A stretch of DNA of 64,000 bases from Undaria pinnatifida (GCA_012845835.1 JABAKD010000016.1:10413007-10477006); one strand, 5' to 3'; shown: positions 1-12,419, counted from the stretch's first letter. Numbers and translations: made by a program. The notes: generated from the sequence alone by a model not told the origin.

Positions 1-84
1 GGCGAACGGTATCTGCAGTCGTTGTTGTCTTGTCTGACTGGCCATACGATAGCCCCTCCCCCCCACAAAACCTGCGATTTTCTT

Positions 85-172
85 GATAACCCCTTCAGAG
101 CCCCCAAACCCCTCCCTGTACTAAATCCAAGTAATTTTGTCCCCAAAAACGGGTTTCCATTTTTAAAGGAGT
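85..172 (+). repeat. Dispersed 90-bp repeat, copy 1
   Basis: CCCTCCCTGTACTAAATCCA and TTTTGTCCCCAAAAACGGGT match 12320-12415 almost base for base. Confidence 0.7.
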
Positions 173-388
173 AAAACGAACGTTTCATGGCTTCTCGACA
201 CGAGGAAGGATACCATGGAAAATTTTCATGTATTATTCTGTTTTGCAAGAGACCATCGAATCATGACATCGGGGCGGGAACGGGGCACCGTATTTTAGGA
301 AATACGGCCGGGAGCTGGTTTCACAACCGGCGATTTCGTTGAAGAAAAGCCGGGCAGGGGGGGGGGGGGGGGTTACCGTAGAACGACT
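172..388 (-). mobile_element. MITE-like element, family 1, truncated inverted copy
   Basis: Reverse orientation: AACGAACGTTTCATGG at 178, GGTTTCACAACCGGCGATTTC at 318 and TTACCGTAGAACGACTC at 374. It contains a run of about 14 G. The end nearest the window start is not recognisable. Confidence 0.55.
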
Positions 389-399
389 CCTCGCCATAA

Positions 400-2040
400 C
401 CTAGTTCGTGGTCACAGGTCACCGGACAGGCCCTTGTACCGTGAATTGGCGTAACAAAAGACCACGATTTCCGTCTCCTGGCGAAACTACTACCTGCAGG
501 AGCTATTTTATAATACCAGGTAGTTGTTTTGCAGTGAGTGGGAAGATGGTGTTGCAGTGAGTGTTGAAAGGACTAGACTAACCCCTTGTACAAAGAAAGG
601 CGCAAACCACAATCCGCAGCAATTCATAGCGGTACTACCACAGTGTAGTCACTACGGTTACCGTGGTGTTTGCGAATGAACCAACTTTTGGTTGGGCTGG
701 AGCTGGTTTAGGAAAATGTATTGAGAATTGGTATTGAGACACTGTCGAACGTCACAATCCAAGGCCAATAGCCCAACCCAACCCACGAAATATCACGGAA
801 AAAAACGGCGAAGAAATACTGAAATTCGTCGAACTCACGGCTGACGTCCTTGAAAATTATTTATGAAATACTGCTGTTCCCTCATGTACATTGTATAGAC
901 TACCTGGAAGCTTTTTTTTTATTATTTTATTTCTCGAACCTCTTTTTGTTGTGGGTTGGGTGCTGCCCTTGGGTTCTTATTTTCGTCGGTTTCAGTGTGT
1001 GTGTGTGTGTGTGTGTGTGTTCTTCACATTAAACCGTTTTTCTACTCGTCGACATCCAGCACACCCAGTGTCCGTACTGATTCTTCACCCTAGAAAGATC
1101 AGCTCTGTGGTCACAAGCCACGACACAGAGATAATGCATCGTAATGCATTCGACAACGCAATGTCATGCCCTAGTACTGGGTACGACAGGCACAACATAC
1201 ATACGTCAGCAACAGAAATACATTGGAAGAGAGAAATACGAAATAAACAAAAACAAAAACAAAAACAAAAAAAGAAAAAACAAAATAAGAAAACAAATAA
1301 AAACAAAGATAAAAATAAAACAAAAAAATGAAACAAACAAAATGAAGGGGAAATCGAAGAAACAACCCAACCGCAAAGGAGAGCCAAAGCTCGGAAAAGA
1401 AACATAATAAAATGAAATAAAATAAAGTAAAGTAAAACCAAAATAAGATAATCCGAACACGAGCCAAAAACCTGGACACGCAAGGAGGGAACAAAGGGGA
1501 AAAAAATACCCCAGAGAAAGACGAAAGGTGCTATGTACCTACTAGTCGGCCTGGTACCTTGCTACCCTGTCTGCCATCTCCTTCCTGCCTTCGTCCACCG
1601 CGGTCTCCCTTCTATTCCTCCTGTTGCCCCCCCTGCCCCCATTCCCTTGGACGGCTTTCCTTCTACTCCTCCTGTTTCCCCCCCTCCCCCCTTTGTGTTC
1701 TTCTCATTAAACCAAAATACCTTGTAAAAGAGAGAAACAACGAAAGAAACCAAGACAAAATAAATAAATAAATAAATAAAAAGGGGAGCCAAAGCACGGG
1801 AGATAGAAACATACCCCGAGCATGAGCCAAAATGGACATGCAAGGGGGAAAGAAAGGGAAAAAAATACCCCGGAAAAAGAAACAAGTAGAAGAAGGAAGA
1901 CTGGGAGGGCCAAATAAAACAGGCTCGTCACTTACCCACCATGCAAGACTCCCTTCATAAGGATAAGAAGGGGAAAGAAAAAAAAAAAAAAAAAAAAAAA
2001 AAAAAACAGTACATTGTTTTAGCGTTTTTTCCAACCCAAC
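400..2040. other. Intergenic, low-complexity; no gene seen
   Basis: Holds a (GT)n run (about 996-1020), an A-rich stretch (1235-1330), duplicated pyrimidine-rich words (1605-1690), a pair of roughly 110-140-bp A-rich direct repeats starting GAGCCAAAGC (1381 and 1786) and a poly-A run (1979-2006). ORFs here are composition artefacts. Confidence 0.6.
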
Positions 2041-3890
2041 ACAGGTTGAATCAACCTACTCGTGTTTTAAGTTAGTGTACACATTTTTGTGTATGTTTAG
2101 ACTCGACATGCAATATACACCTTTTTCTGCATTTTAATATGTATAATCGGAGGCGACGTTTTGGTTTCGGCCCACGCGCAGGAAAGTCTGGCCAATGCGT
2201 TAGATTGGTGGGATTTTGTTCCCCCCTAGCCACCCTCGTATATAATAACCTTCCCGAAATAACATGGGGTCTCGTATTATGAAATGTAAATTGCCAAGCT
2301 TAGTGGGGGAGTGTACACCGTTATTTTTCATGGCGGAGTAGGAAAGATATATATGCAGTAGTCGTTGACATCTAACTAAGTTGCTGTTGGGACCAGGGGT
2401 TTCGAAGGAGGCGGTATTTTGCTAAGAGAGGGGGATGCTATCGCTTCCAGTAAACAGCAAAACAGGTACGTATCAGGTATCCATTGTTACGTATGTATAT
2501 CTCGAAGTATTTTTTGTCGCCGAATAGCACGTCGTAGGTAGGTTTGTTTGCTCTCGTACGGGGGATTAAAGGTGTAAATGGATTTTGGTTTGCCGAAAAC
2601 GTTTTTTTTTTTCTTTTCTTTCTGCTATTTGAATTTACCGTGTATTATATTATTTGTAGCTGAAATCTATCCAGCAGTAGTCGTGCTGTCGGGTACCAAA
2701 CCAGATATTGTATTATGAAGCCCCTTCTGAGGTGGAAACGTGGATGCAGCCCAGCGAAGCCCAAGGCTTCCCGCCGCAGGAGTTCGTCTGTGGGGTAGGG
2801 TGCGTGCTGCGTCTACTATGGCGGCGCGTGTTTGGCGCATTGCCAAAACTTGTCGTGTCGTGTCGTGTCGTGTCGTGTCGTGTCCTGTCGTTTTTTTTTT
2901 CTTGTTTGTTTGTTATTTCTAAACATATTGTAACCCTGTTGGCACCCCGGTATACCGACCAGGAAAGCGACTAATGCTCGATCTATATGTAACCAAGCGT
3001 ATACTGCTGTAGGAAGAGTGTTCGACTGACTGCTGTATCTGGTACAAGTATCGTCATGCTTCACGCGTGTCTTGCAGCTCCCTACCTACTGGTGCATTGC
3101 AGTTCGGATACGCCTCCTACCCCAGCAGCTAACAGCGGTTGCTTCTTCGTGTGGCCAATGGATGCTGCAGTAATCGTCTCCTTCTTCGTCAATGTGTTCC
3201 TTTCAACTCCCAAAGCGGACCCCCCCCCCCCTCAGCGGTGAGATCCAGAACTTTGTCGGAAGCCATATTTGCGACACACAGGGTAAGAGATGGCACTGCA
3301 GTACCACGCCGACCCTCTCCCACCATCACGCCCCGAAAAAAAATAACCTCGCTGCCAGCACACATAATACAACCGCCTCGAAACTAAACGAACGGGCGTT
3401 ATATCATAATGCCCTGTGGGCAGACATCCCGTTACAAAATGGTATATGCTTTTGACGTTGTTTCCCCTTGATCCTCTTTGAGGCGCGGAACGGCTACCCG
3501 TGCAACCAACACGTGCATTTGCTGATGAAAACTTTCAACAAAAAAAACGGAACATGAAACACCCGCGGCACACAACCCCATATTCGATACCTAGCGAGCG
3601 TACCGCCGCCGCCGATAACTTTTGTCGCGAGTTCAAAACGTCAAAATACAGCCCCCCGCCTTAACCGATCGAGGGGATTGTGGGCTCCCGCGCCTACATG
3701 CTCACTTGTAGAGCGACAACGGCAGCTTCTGCCAACAAGGGGAGGACAGCACCGTTTCTGGCTGTAAGACGGAGCCTCCAGCACCCCACCCTATTGTCCG
3801 GGGGATGGCCTTCGGTCCCACGCACGGGCCGCCCAAATCCCCCATAATAGCATATGCAACAGGCGGCGTTCAGCCCCGCCCGCCCGCCCG
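2040..3890. other. Intergenic; a GTGTC microsatellite, otherwise nothing recognised
   Basis: (GTGTC)n at about 2850-2886 followed by a T run. No exon-like stretch with splice borders was found. Confidence 0.5.
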
Positions 3891-4080
3891 CCCGCGCAAG
3901 CTGCTGGAACCCTACGAAACCCTGTTCAGCAAGAAGCGGTCAATAATCCCACCCCCGCAAGCCTCGCGGGTCCTACGAAGCCCTCATCAGCACAAAGCGT
4001 TCATCGCCGCACAAGGTTGCTGGTACGCTACGAAACCACGTTCAGCGGGCACCGTTCATCCCCGCACAAGCTGTTCGTAT
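3890..4080 (+). repeat. About 58-bp tandem repeat, three units
   Basis: GCAAGCTGCTGG...CCTACGAAACCCTGTTCAGC, GCAAGCCTCGCGGG...CCTACGAAGCCCTCATCAGC and GCACAAGGTTGCTGG...GCTACGAAACCACGTTCAGC follow each other. Explains the long Pro/Ser-rich frame 3805-4563. Confidence 0.6.
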
Positions 4081-4314
4081 ATATACGAAGTACCCCTGGT
4101 ATCCAGCAATAATCCAGTCCAGTTTTGCGGGACACAATCTGCCCGAATGAAGTCCATTATTTTAGGCGCGCCGGAGACAGGCCGCAGTGTCACCTACGAC
4201 CGCGACCAAGCAAAAATCGACTCAGCCCGTCCTGTGGTCATGCTTTCGCGACTTCGTCACCCCCCCCCGCCCCCTGCCCCCCTATTCCCCCCTTCCCTAA
4301 CCGCCGCCCCCCCC

Positions 4315-4470
4315 AACCGCGAACTCCTCACGGCGTTTCGCGCTTGGTACAAGCAACGCCTGCCTGGTCGATGGAAACCCGGTGTCTTCTTTCCCGACAT
4401 TGTCGGAATACGAGGGTCTACGGTGCTAAGGTATACGGCCATGCATGATATAAATACACTCCACCCTCCA
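4315..4470 (+). repeat. Dispersed repeat (CTCACGGCGTTTCG family), copy just beyond the PGL stop
   Basis: CTCACGGCGTTTCGCGC, GCCTGCCTGGTCGATGGAAA, ACGAGGGTCTACGG and GGCCATGCATGATATAAATA appear in order. Other copies are 23890-24100, 48540-48720 and 49040-49260. Confidence 0.6.
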
Positions 4471-4537
4471 CCCCCACCCCGCCTACCTCACCCCTACCTC
4501 TACGCCAACCCCCACCACAACGCCGCAAACATTGTGT

Positions 4538-7500
4538 TCAGCACTTCTCCGCAATTGCTTTAATCTCCGGAGAGCACTGAGCCGCCGCCGCTTCGTCTAC
4601 GCACCACAACAGCTTCCGTCCGTCTGACACCTTGACCCTCGCTGCCGGGTACGGGGATGCTGCGCCGGCCGACCGGAGGACCCCGTCAGCGATGTCAAGG
4701 AGTTGGGGAAGCAAGGAGGCTTTTCCTTCCCCGGTGCCGATGAACATTACCTGCGGGGGTGGCAGGAAGCGCGGGCGCGGGGGGGGGGGCGGGGGCGGGG
4801 ATCGATGAGTCCTTTTACGAATGCAAACATTATTCTTGCCCTTTTCGCTGCAAGAATTGTCCGTATCGAATATCAACAAGTCCATCCTCAAAACGTGTTC
4901 GCAGTTCTAAAGGGTTGAATACACGCGAATTCAAGCATTTTGCCCTCGGAACCTCCGGAATGTAAGTAGATGCAACAATACACTTACGGCCTCTGACCCT
5001 CTGAGCGGACCAAGCAACACCCCCCCTCCTCCCTCCCCTCCTCTCTCTCCCCTCTCTCGACAGCTCCACTCACATTTCTTGAGTTATTGAGGACGGGGTA
5101 GGTTAGGGTGACTCTCTGCGGCGGCGGCTTGGGCGAGTCTTCGATGTGCGCGACCCACTTGGTGGTCTCCTCGAGGAGGGGGTGCGAAGGGAACAGGGAG
5201 CACGTGTGCCCGTCCGGCCCAACCCCAAGAAGCGAGGCGTCGAAGCACGGCAGCTCCGAAAACGCCTCCTTAAGTTTGGCCTCGTATTCTGCCGCGGCTG
5301 GAACCCCCCCCCCCCCGCAAAAAACAAAAGAAAAAAAACATTTGGATATGATATTAGTTATTTTACTGCAGACCATGTGCAGTACATCCTTCATTCCAAT
5401 ATAGAACACGAGCACTCGCGTGCCTTTGGGTTGTATGTAACGCGAACCTGACACAGCAATTCATCGAGTACAACCCGCTCTCACCCAATAAATTGCATTC
5501 TTTTGGTCAGAGTCAGATGCAACAATCAAAACCAGTTTTCTGTTCGTACGTACATGTAAAAGTGTTGGAGTTTGCTCGTACTGACTTCCATTTCGCTCGT
5601 CGTGCCTTTGCGTTTCTCTCTTGCGTCCCAACTTTGACCACGCCCATTCGGTCGAATAAAATACGCATCCTACGCTGTCCACCTTTTTATTGCTAAGTTG
5701 GTGCTGTGGATACAAAGCCCTATCCCCTACATGGTGCCGCCTCAATATTTTCGAAACGTTCTCCCTTGGAGTTTCAACAGGGTGAACCGTTCATTCCCCC
5801 CCCCCCCCATCTCCGAATAAACAAAATAAATACTTCGAAGTACACCCCGCAACCCGCGTCTGATATGTACCACTGCACCCAAGGTTTGGTCGACAAATTA
5901 CTTGAAACTAGAGTTGGATGTATAATACAATTCGCCCATGTACCTTCTTGGGGAGAGAGTTCGGTCTTCACGGCAATTACGTTTTCTGCCGGAATACCGG
6001 AGGACGAAAACAGCTCTGCCCATGCCTTGTGGTTGCTGTTGGGCCGGCACAAGGAGGCGAGATGGGAGGGGGGAGGAGGGGGGGAGGAGTGTAGAGGACA
6101 GTACTTTTTACAAAGTGATCGTCGGGTCGTCTGAAAGGGTAGCTCTATTGGGTCGAGGTAAGCGGTAAGAGGGGCTCGTCGAGGATGTGCAGCGAATCAT
6201 AGGAAACACGATTGATACGAGTATCATATACATATAATTGTACGGCGCGTAAACATATACCACATACATAACCTAGTTTACCTCGAGACCGGACGACAAA
6301 AAACCTTTTACTACTGAGATATATAACGGATCCGACTCTATTTCCAAGTAACTTTTCCCCGAAAGCCGGGTGCGGTTTTGGAGGGGTTCTGTCGTTGCGT
6401 GGTCGTAGCTCGTACTGGTATACTCCAACTGCTTGGGGGCTGGGGGCTGATGGCTGGGGGCAGGGGGCTGGGGGTTGGGAACGCAAAAAGGTGGGAGGGC
6501 TGGGGGGTGGTAGCGCGAAGGGGTGGGTTGGCTGCAGGGTGGGAGGGTGCTAGGGGGTGGGGGCTTGGGCTCGGGTTACCAGCAATAAATAACAAAATGA
6601 GCCGAAGTCACGGTGCTCAGGGTTGGGTGCCATGCTAAATCCTACACAATAGTCAACCAACCAATAGTAGCCTGTGTTCAATGGTGGCAACAAAATAAGA
6701 AATTGACCCTCGACTCTAAATTGGCGCTTCTTGCTAGCGGGCGGGCCCCTTTCTTTATACCATCATACCTGTCGCTGTGGTCTAGAGGAACGCAACGTTC
6801 GTCGGCAAAATACATTTTGCACTTGGACCAGTCGATGCCGTCGGCTTGCGCAAGCCCCTTCAAAAGCTGGGCGGCAGCAAGTAGCAAATATCATATCGCG
6901 GATAGCGCAAAGCAAAAGGAGGGCGTTAAGATCGCAGGGGGTAAACATTGCGCGCAAGGCAACAAACTGCACACAGAGCTTCGCGTGTTGTGCTGTGCGT
7001 TGGCGTCGGCTGGGCACGGAGCTCTCGTTCGGGCAAGCTTGTGGGGCAAACGCCAGACCACGCGTTTAGAACCCGGAAATACTAGTGCTGCTGCTGAAGC
7101 ACGTGGGACAGATCACGATCTGCCCGACCTACAATAGACCGTACAGATCAGTGGGGTTCGAAATAGGTATAGATCACGCATATCCGACAGTTCATTACGA
7201 AGCACGTACACTGTAACTATCCCACAGATCGTACCAGATCAGAGTACCTGGTGTGTAGTAAGATAATTATGGTAGATACCCTAAATAAGAAGAACGCAGT
7301 AATAACCGGGAGCTTGGATGTAGCCAATTTTTATTTCAAAAGGGGGACGCGGTGTGCTGTCAAACCCGAGCTTAAGCATGATACCATGATTACATCCTGC
7401 AAATCACTATCATCGCGGAAACATGTACAAGTCAATCAGATCCTGTAGACCAGCCTCGTCGAAACGTGTACAGACGACGCAGAAAATGATCTGTGCGATC

Positions 7501-9732
7501 TGTAAGATGATCTAGTCCACCAGACGTGTGAATACTACGAGTACGACTGATCTGATTTGTCTGGCATGTGGATACTACGAGTACGAACGGTGTACGGTAC
7601 GGATATTGCCGTTTTCGTTTTTCTTCGTACTTTAGTCTCACACAAAAAAGGTTTCCTATCGGGATGGGTTGTTTTGATATCCCGGGGGCGTCGCAAGTTG
7701 AAAAGGGGGAACATAGGCCTTCCAATGATACGTAGGCGCTTCAGTAGTACTGCTTCATGTGCTGCTGCGGTAGACTATGCTTCGTATATCTGGTACGTTG
7801 TATGAGGTCCGACGATGTGTGTTTGGTTGTTGCATTAAGCGTGAAAGTGTTGTTGTGGTGCGATCTCTTGCTGCTGTTGTTGCACCAACTACAACTACAC
7901 ATATACACCGTGGCTAATGGCACAAAGGCGAGAGCTTGGTGCACGGCTGCGGTTGTACTGCTGATGCTGCTGCTGATGTTGAAGCTGTTGCTGCGTCGTA
8001 GCACATAGAAGAGAGGGTAAACACCATCCGAGCACGAGTAATACTGCCACCTGCAGCACCTCGCAGTATAAAACCCTGAAATACTCCAAATATTAATTCA
8101 CCTTCTGCCTTGCAGTGGTACGAAATGGTGAAATACGTCCTGAAAATATTTTTCATAAAATACACCCACCCCCGCCCCCAACGCCCCCTCCTTCCCCACC
8201 ACCCGCACCATCGCCTAGACCTAGCACCACGCGTATAGCAAACCCCTACATCTCTGCGACCTAAAGCCCTCTCCCCCCCCCCCCCCCCCCCCGCCCCCCC
8301 CGCCACATTTCCCCCCCCCTCCCCCACAAGAAGGATTTATAGTTTCCACGCACAAATTGACTTGCCCCACCCGTCCCCTCCCCCGCTCCCGCCCCCTTTT
8401 CATCAAAATCAGGCCCCCACGTCCTTAAAAACTCCGTCCTCCCCTCACCGGTTATTCGACTTACAGGATTCACTTGATAAACTGATGCATTTCCTTCCAC
8501 AGCTGTCAGATTTCGCCCCCCTCAGAAACGGGTTTTATAGTTTCCGCGCACAGACTGCCGAACATCACCCTGTTGACCCTGATAGCTACACTGTAGTTGC
8601 AAGGGGAGTCGCCGACCTATATCCTTAATGAGGACACACAACCCGTAATACGCGCGATCGGAGTATCACACACAGCTTGCAAAGATGAGTTTCGACAAAA
8701 TATTCGATCTCACAGCTGGAGTGTATTTTAATTTGTACAATAAAATACTTGATCTAATACGAGTATTGATAGTATGAGCAGCACCAACAGCCGAAATACT
8801 GCAAGCATCGTATAAAAAAGTACGTACGTAACTCCAATATACTTGGAAGTGCCTGAAGCATCCACAGTCCACAGCAGAGTTAGACTATATAAATAATCTC
8901 GAGTATTATTGTCACCTGCAGTACCTCGCACGACGAAACCCGGGAATACTCCAAGCATCCACGCAGTACGTGTCAAACCTCAAACAGCTTGATGTGCCGG
9001 GAGTATCTGCAATACAGAAACCCGAAATGCTGCGAGTACTCGCAGTTTCGCAGTACATAACCCCGTAATACTGCGAGTACGCGAAGTACACACAGCATCA
9101 TTTCATTTTTTCTACGCAATACTTCGCCTTCACGACTCCCCCCGGTACTGACTGTGAGCACATGTGCAGCCTTCAATAGACTAGACTACAGCAGTAGCCA
9201 TACCGCCTTTCAGCCACGAGTCCCCTAATTTTCATACTTTATCCCAGACAAAAAATAGCAGATAAAGTGGGGTCGTCCGCAAGTATCATGCCAGTATTAT
9301 ACCAGTACGGGTATGACACAGCACTAACACACTTGGATGGGAACTTCAGCGCCGATTTCCTCCATTTTGAGGTGGGCACAAACAACGAAAATGGCGGATT
9401 GCTGTAGATCTCACCGAGGGAATGCCATAGGCGCGTCTCTCAGCGTTTGCAATCCTCCGATCGTCGAGCAAATCGGCATTGGAACGCGCTCCGAGGGGAT
9501 GTGTGGTACGCTGTGTGTTCGCAGGCTGCTGGCCAACGACAGCAGTAGTACGGACTACACCTTGGCTACCCCCTACAGCAATACACCGTACCTTAGGCAT
9601 CGAACCTCCCGACACGGCAACATTGAACACGCCCCGCTCCAGCACAGCCTGCTGAGCAATGGAGCCTATCCGCTTGATCAGCTCAGTGGCAAGGGAGTCC
9701 GGGGTAGACCCAACCAGCAAAGAAGTCGACAT
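4538..9732 (-). CDS. PGL: 6-phosphogluconolactonase, five exons
   Basis: Hydrolyses 6-phosphogluconolactone to 6-phosphogluconate, step two of the oxidative pentose phosphate pathway. Exons read on the minus strand: 9732-9592, 6866-6769, 6035-5944, 5297-5074 and 4750-4538 (stop TGA at 4540-4538). All four introns have GT-AG borders and compatible phases (0, 2, 1, 0), giving 255 residues, the usual size of the stand-alone enzyme. Family landmarks in order: [10 protein letters not shown] (38-47), [16 protein letters not shown] (about 66-81), the signature [13 protein letters not shown] (135-147), then [20 protein letters not shown] and [10 protein letters not shown] near the start of exon 5. 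The start is the first in-frame ATG (9732). The frame stays open but ATG-less upstream to about 9945, so a longer N-terminus from an upstream exon is likely. Exon edges were placed by eye from splice consensus and family match; the identification itself is firm. Confidence 0.93.
6867..9591 (-). other. PGL intron 1 (2.7 kb) with repeat insertions
   Basis: Donor GTACGG follows codon AAG of exon 1; the acceptor is a pyrimidine-rich tract ending in CCCAG before exon 2. It holds a full copy of the large dispersed repeat (8155-8757) and a pair of about 60-bp direct repeats (8030-8095 and 8898-8960) built around CACCTGCAGYACCTCGCA. Between 7140 and 7600 short GATC-rich words recur (GATCTG, ACTACGAGTACGA), without a recognisable element. 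No other gene was seen inside it. Confidence 0.7.
8155..8757 (+). mobile_element. Large dispersed repeat (AGCTTGCAAAGATGAG family), copy in PGL intron 1
   Basis: Order of parts: pyrimidine-rich DNA with long C runs, GATAAACTGATGCATTTCC, AGGGGAGTCGCCGACCTAT, GCGCGATCGGAGTATCACAC, AGCTTGCAAAGATGAGTTTC, ATTCGATCTCACAGCTGGAG, then an AT-rich tail. The same order occurs at 39115-39560 and, inverted, at 42425-42935. No ORF. Class unknown; shorter tails occur alone elsewhere. Confidence 0.65.
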
Positions 9733-9945
9733 CGCGGAAAGAGAGCGGGGAGATTGAGCAGGGTTGCACGGTGTGATCGGCGCCGCAGCGGTGGAACTGG
9801 GTGGAAAAGGTACAAAGGCAAGGCTGCCGCGTACGGGGACTGTTAGGTTTTTGGCAAAATACCGACCGCAGTGTCGAGGAAGATTAAAATAACTGGAGTT
9901 GTGGAGTCGCAGCAGCGGCACTGCTGTATGTACCTGCCTGCTGGT
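9733..9945 (-). other. Open ATG-less extension upstream of PGL; possible plastid transit region
   Basis: The PGL reading frame continues without a stop for about 70 codons upstream of its first ATG; the first upstream stop is near 9948. There is no in-frame ATG. A plausible splice acceptor (AACAG) lies near 9840, directly before the residues SPVRGS-like segment. The segment is rich in Ser, Pro, Ala and Thr, poor in acidic residues, and contains SLAFVP, close to the ASAFAP cleavage motif of heterokont and cryptophyte plastid precursors, with the key Phe in place. A signal peptide would have to come from an exon further upstream; I could not identify one. It may instead be 5' UTR. Confidence 0.45.
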
Positions 9946-10620
9946 TCATCGCGACTTTACTATCATACGTGTCATGATGACTGCTGTCTCAGGACCTGGC
10001 CTGGCCTGAGTAGTGGTACCTCGTGCGGTGCAGCAGTATGACGGTAGGTTGGACTGCGTGCTGAGGCAGCATGCTGCATCGAGAGAATGTTCTTGGAAGC
10101 TTTTACCTCGAAATGTTCTTGGAAGCTCTGTACTTGTACCTCGAACGCATTTGACACACGAGTTCGAACCGTGTGAATTAACGCTGCCACCCTTGTCGGC
10201 GCCCGTCCCATCGATTTGACGTCCTGTTTACGCGCTGGGACCCTTCCTTTGCCGTTAGGGCCTCTTCGACAGCGCAGCTACGGCCAGCCGCCGTGGAACT
10301 GGATCACTTTCGCCTCTCGTGATACTACTCTTTTCCTGTACCTGGTACATGATACCGGCGTCGTTCGAATGCGTGCAGGGCGGCTGTGGACCGCCTGCAA
10401 TGACAACGATGGCACCCTCGGCGGGCTACGTTGGGCAAGGGCAGCGTATACCGCGCTACCTGCGCGCAACAGCCATGCCCCTCTCTCTTCCCCTAGGATG
10501 GAGGCCCTGGTGAGGCGCGGTCGACTCCTCCATGGCACGGGTCCGGAGGTAATAATCGATGCCGATTCAATTCCACAGCCTTTTTTGGCTGCCGCACGGT
10601 TCACGCGTTCAAGTCCGCGC
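9946..10620. other. Upstream of PGL; no confirmed feature
   Basis: GC-rich DNA open in several frames. It should contain the PGL promoter and perhaps an upstream exon, but no TATA-like or signal-peptide-coding segment could be assigned. Confidence 0.4.
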
Positions 10621-10998
10621 GAGCCGCAGCTGCACCGCTACGTAACGGTTGCCTTTTTGACTCCACGCCCGATATAAGCGAAGAGAAAAATAAACGGCAT
10701 TGCCAGCAGCGGAAGATGGGTTTGCAACAACAGCAGCAACAGCAACAACAACAAACAACAACAAGACCACCACCACCACCACCACCACCACCACCACCAC
10801 CACCACGGAGCCGCAGCTGCACCGCTACGTAACGGTTGCCTCTTTGACTCCACGCCCGATATAGTCTAGTCTAGTCTAAGCGAAGAGAAAAATAAACGGC
10901 ATTGCCAGCAGCGGAAGATGGGTTAGCAACAACAGCAGCAACAACAACAACGACAAACAGCAACAAGACCACCACCACCACCACCATCACCACCACCA
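10620..10998 (+). repeat. Tandem duplication with CAC triplet tracts
   Basis: 10620-10805 and 10806-10998 are near-identical: GAGCCGCAGCTGCACCGCTA start, AATAAACGGCATTGCCAGCA, CAACAACAG tract, then a long (CCA)n run. The second copy has 15 extra bases, (GTCTA)3, at 10862. Confidence 0.85.
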
Positions 10999-11009
10999 AA
11001 TACCGGTAC

Positions 11010-11870
11010 CTATGGAGCCCCCATGAAAGACTCATCGGCGTCCATGGTGGACCCGCGAGAGAACCCATGGGAGACACGTTGCAAGACAACGAACCCATGG
11101 GAGCCCCATTTTCATGGTGAGACCCGCGGGCGATCCACGTGGGAGACCCATGGGCAAGCACTACACATCAATGGGGAGTCCCATGGAACTCCCGCGGGTA
11201 ACCTATTAGTCTAGTCTAGTCTATCCCATGAGAGTCCAACGGATTAAGTTACCCGTGGCAAGCCAAACGGGGGATCCATGGGAGACCCATAGTCTATGGT
11301 GTGGCCAACACTAAAAAGAACATGAAAGTCGCGTAAGACATTCCGTGTGTAACCCATTCTCCCGCGGGAGTCCCATGGATTGAGTTACTCGCGGAAGCCC
11401 CCATAGGAAACCCATAGGAAACCCGTGGGAGACCCACCATGGGAGCACGACAAACCCATAAAACCCCATGTGAGACCCATGGGCCAGCACCATAAACTAA
11501 TGATGGGCCCATGGAAGTCTCATGGAAGGGGGGGGACTATCATCCCATGGAAGCCCTATGATACCTATATAGTCTAATTCCCATGCCAGATATTATATAC
11601 CCAGGGGAGTGCTCCTGTGGATCTCAGCCTGGGTTCTTTACGAGACTTTAGATCTAAGTCTCCAGTGGAACTTTCATGGGACCCCCGTGGGAGCAATGAT
11701 GGACTTTCCATGGTGTGTGTGCTCCCATGAGTTTATCGTCCTGGGCCGTGAGACTTCCGTGAGATCGTAGTGTTCCCATGCGACTTTAAGGATGAGACTC
11801 TTATATGGGTCTACCATGAATGGTGCCCGCGTGTCTTCGACGACATTGGCCATGTAAAGGTATTGCCTAC
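11010..11870. repeat. Palindromic-word array, CCCRYGGG, first
   Basis: About 860 bp in which CCCATGGG, CCCGCGGG, CCCGTGGG, CCACGTGGG and one-base variants recur every 15-60 bp with unrelated spacers. More than ten CCATGG sites occur in the first 700 bp. It is not a regular tandem repeat: spacing and spacer sequence vary. The flanking words GAG/GAC and CTC/GTC extend the palindrome to about GTCCCRYGGGAC. It includes three (TAGTC)n insertions (11206, 11290, 11571). Confidence 0.7.
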
Positions 11871-12319
11871 TGAGCTACCTGGGTGAAAAATAGATTAATT
11901 ATATCCAGCCAAACATGCGCAGAAAACATAAACCAGGACGGACTGGTACACATATCAGGTACATTACAAGAACAACACTGTAAGTTAGCTGACATTTCAC
12001 ATTTTTTTCTCATCTCGTGCATGTTACACGTCGGGAGTTCCGTAGCCCCGATATAAAATACGTAGCCAGACAACCGGCATCGTTAGTATGTTGCGGCATT
12101 GTGTCGTTGCTGATGTCCCTGCGTCGCTGTATGCATTATACCAGCTATGTATGAAGAATAAACCGATATCGATCATCTTGAAGAAACCTCCCGCTCAAGA
12201 AGCGTAAAACCTTCAAGTACTGGTACCAGTACGCTATCTAAGGCGGCAGTATCCCCTGTTTTCGTTCCGTGCCCTGAATGGTGTCAGATACATACCCGGT
12301 ACAAGAATACGTGTCTTAA

Positions 12320-12415
12320 GCTCCGTAACCCCTTTAGAGCCCCCGAACCCCTCCCTATAATAAATCCAAGTAGTTTTGTCCCCAAAAACGGGTTTCCAGT
12401 TGTAAAAGAGCCATT
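12320..12415 (+). repeat. Dispersed 90-bp repeat, copy 2
   Basis: CCCTCCCTATAATAAATCCA and TTTTGTCCCCAAAAACGGGT; partner of 85-172. Weaker relatives lie at 6330-6400 and (inverted) 20340-20380. Confidence 0.7.
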
Positions 12416-12419
12416 CCTA

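Noticed and set aside
1085-1494. Overlapping Phe/Leu/Tyr-rich minus-strand ORFs
   Set aside because: Translation of an A-rich tract; no family match.
3805-4563. 252-codon plus-strand ORF
   Set aside because: Pro-rich, crosses a 58-bp tandem repeat, C runs and a dispersed repeat, and runs antisense into the last PGL exon; a composition artefact.
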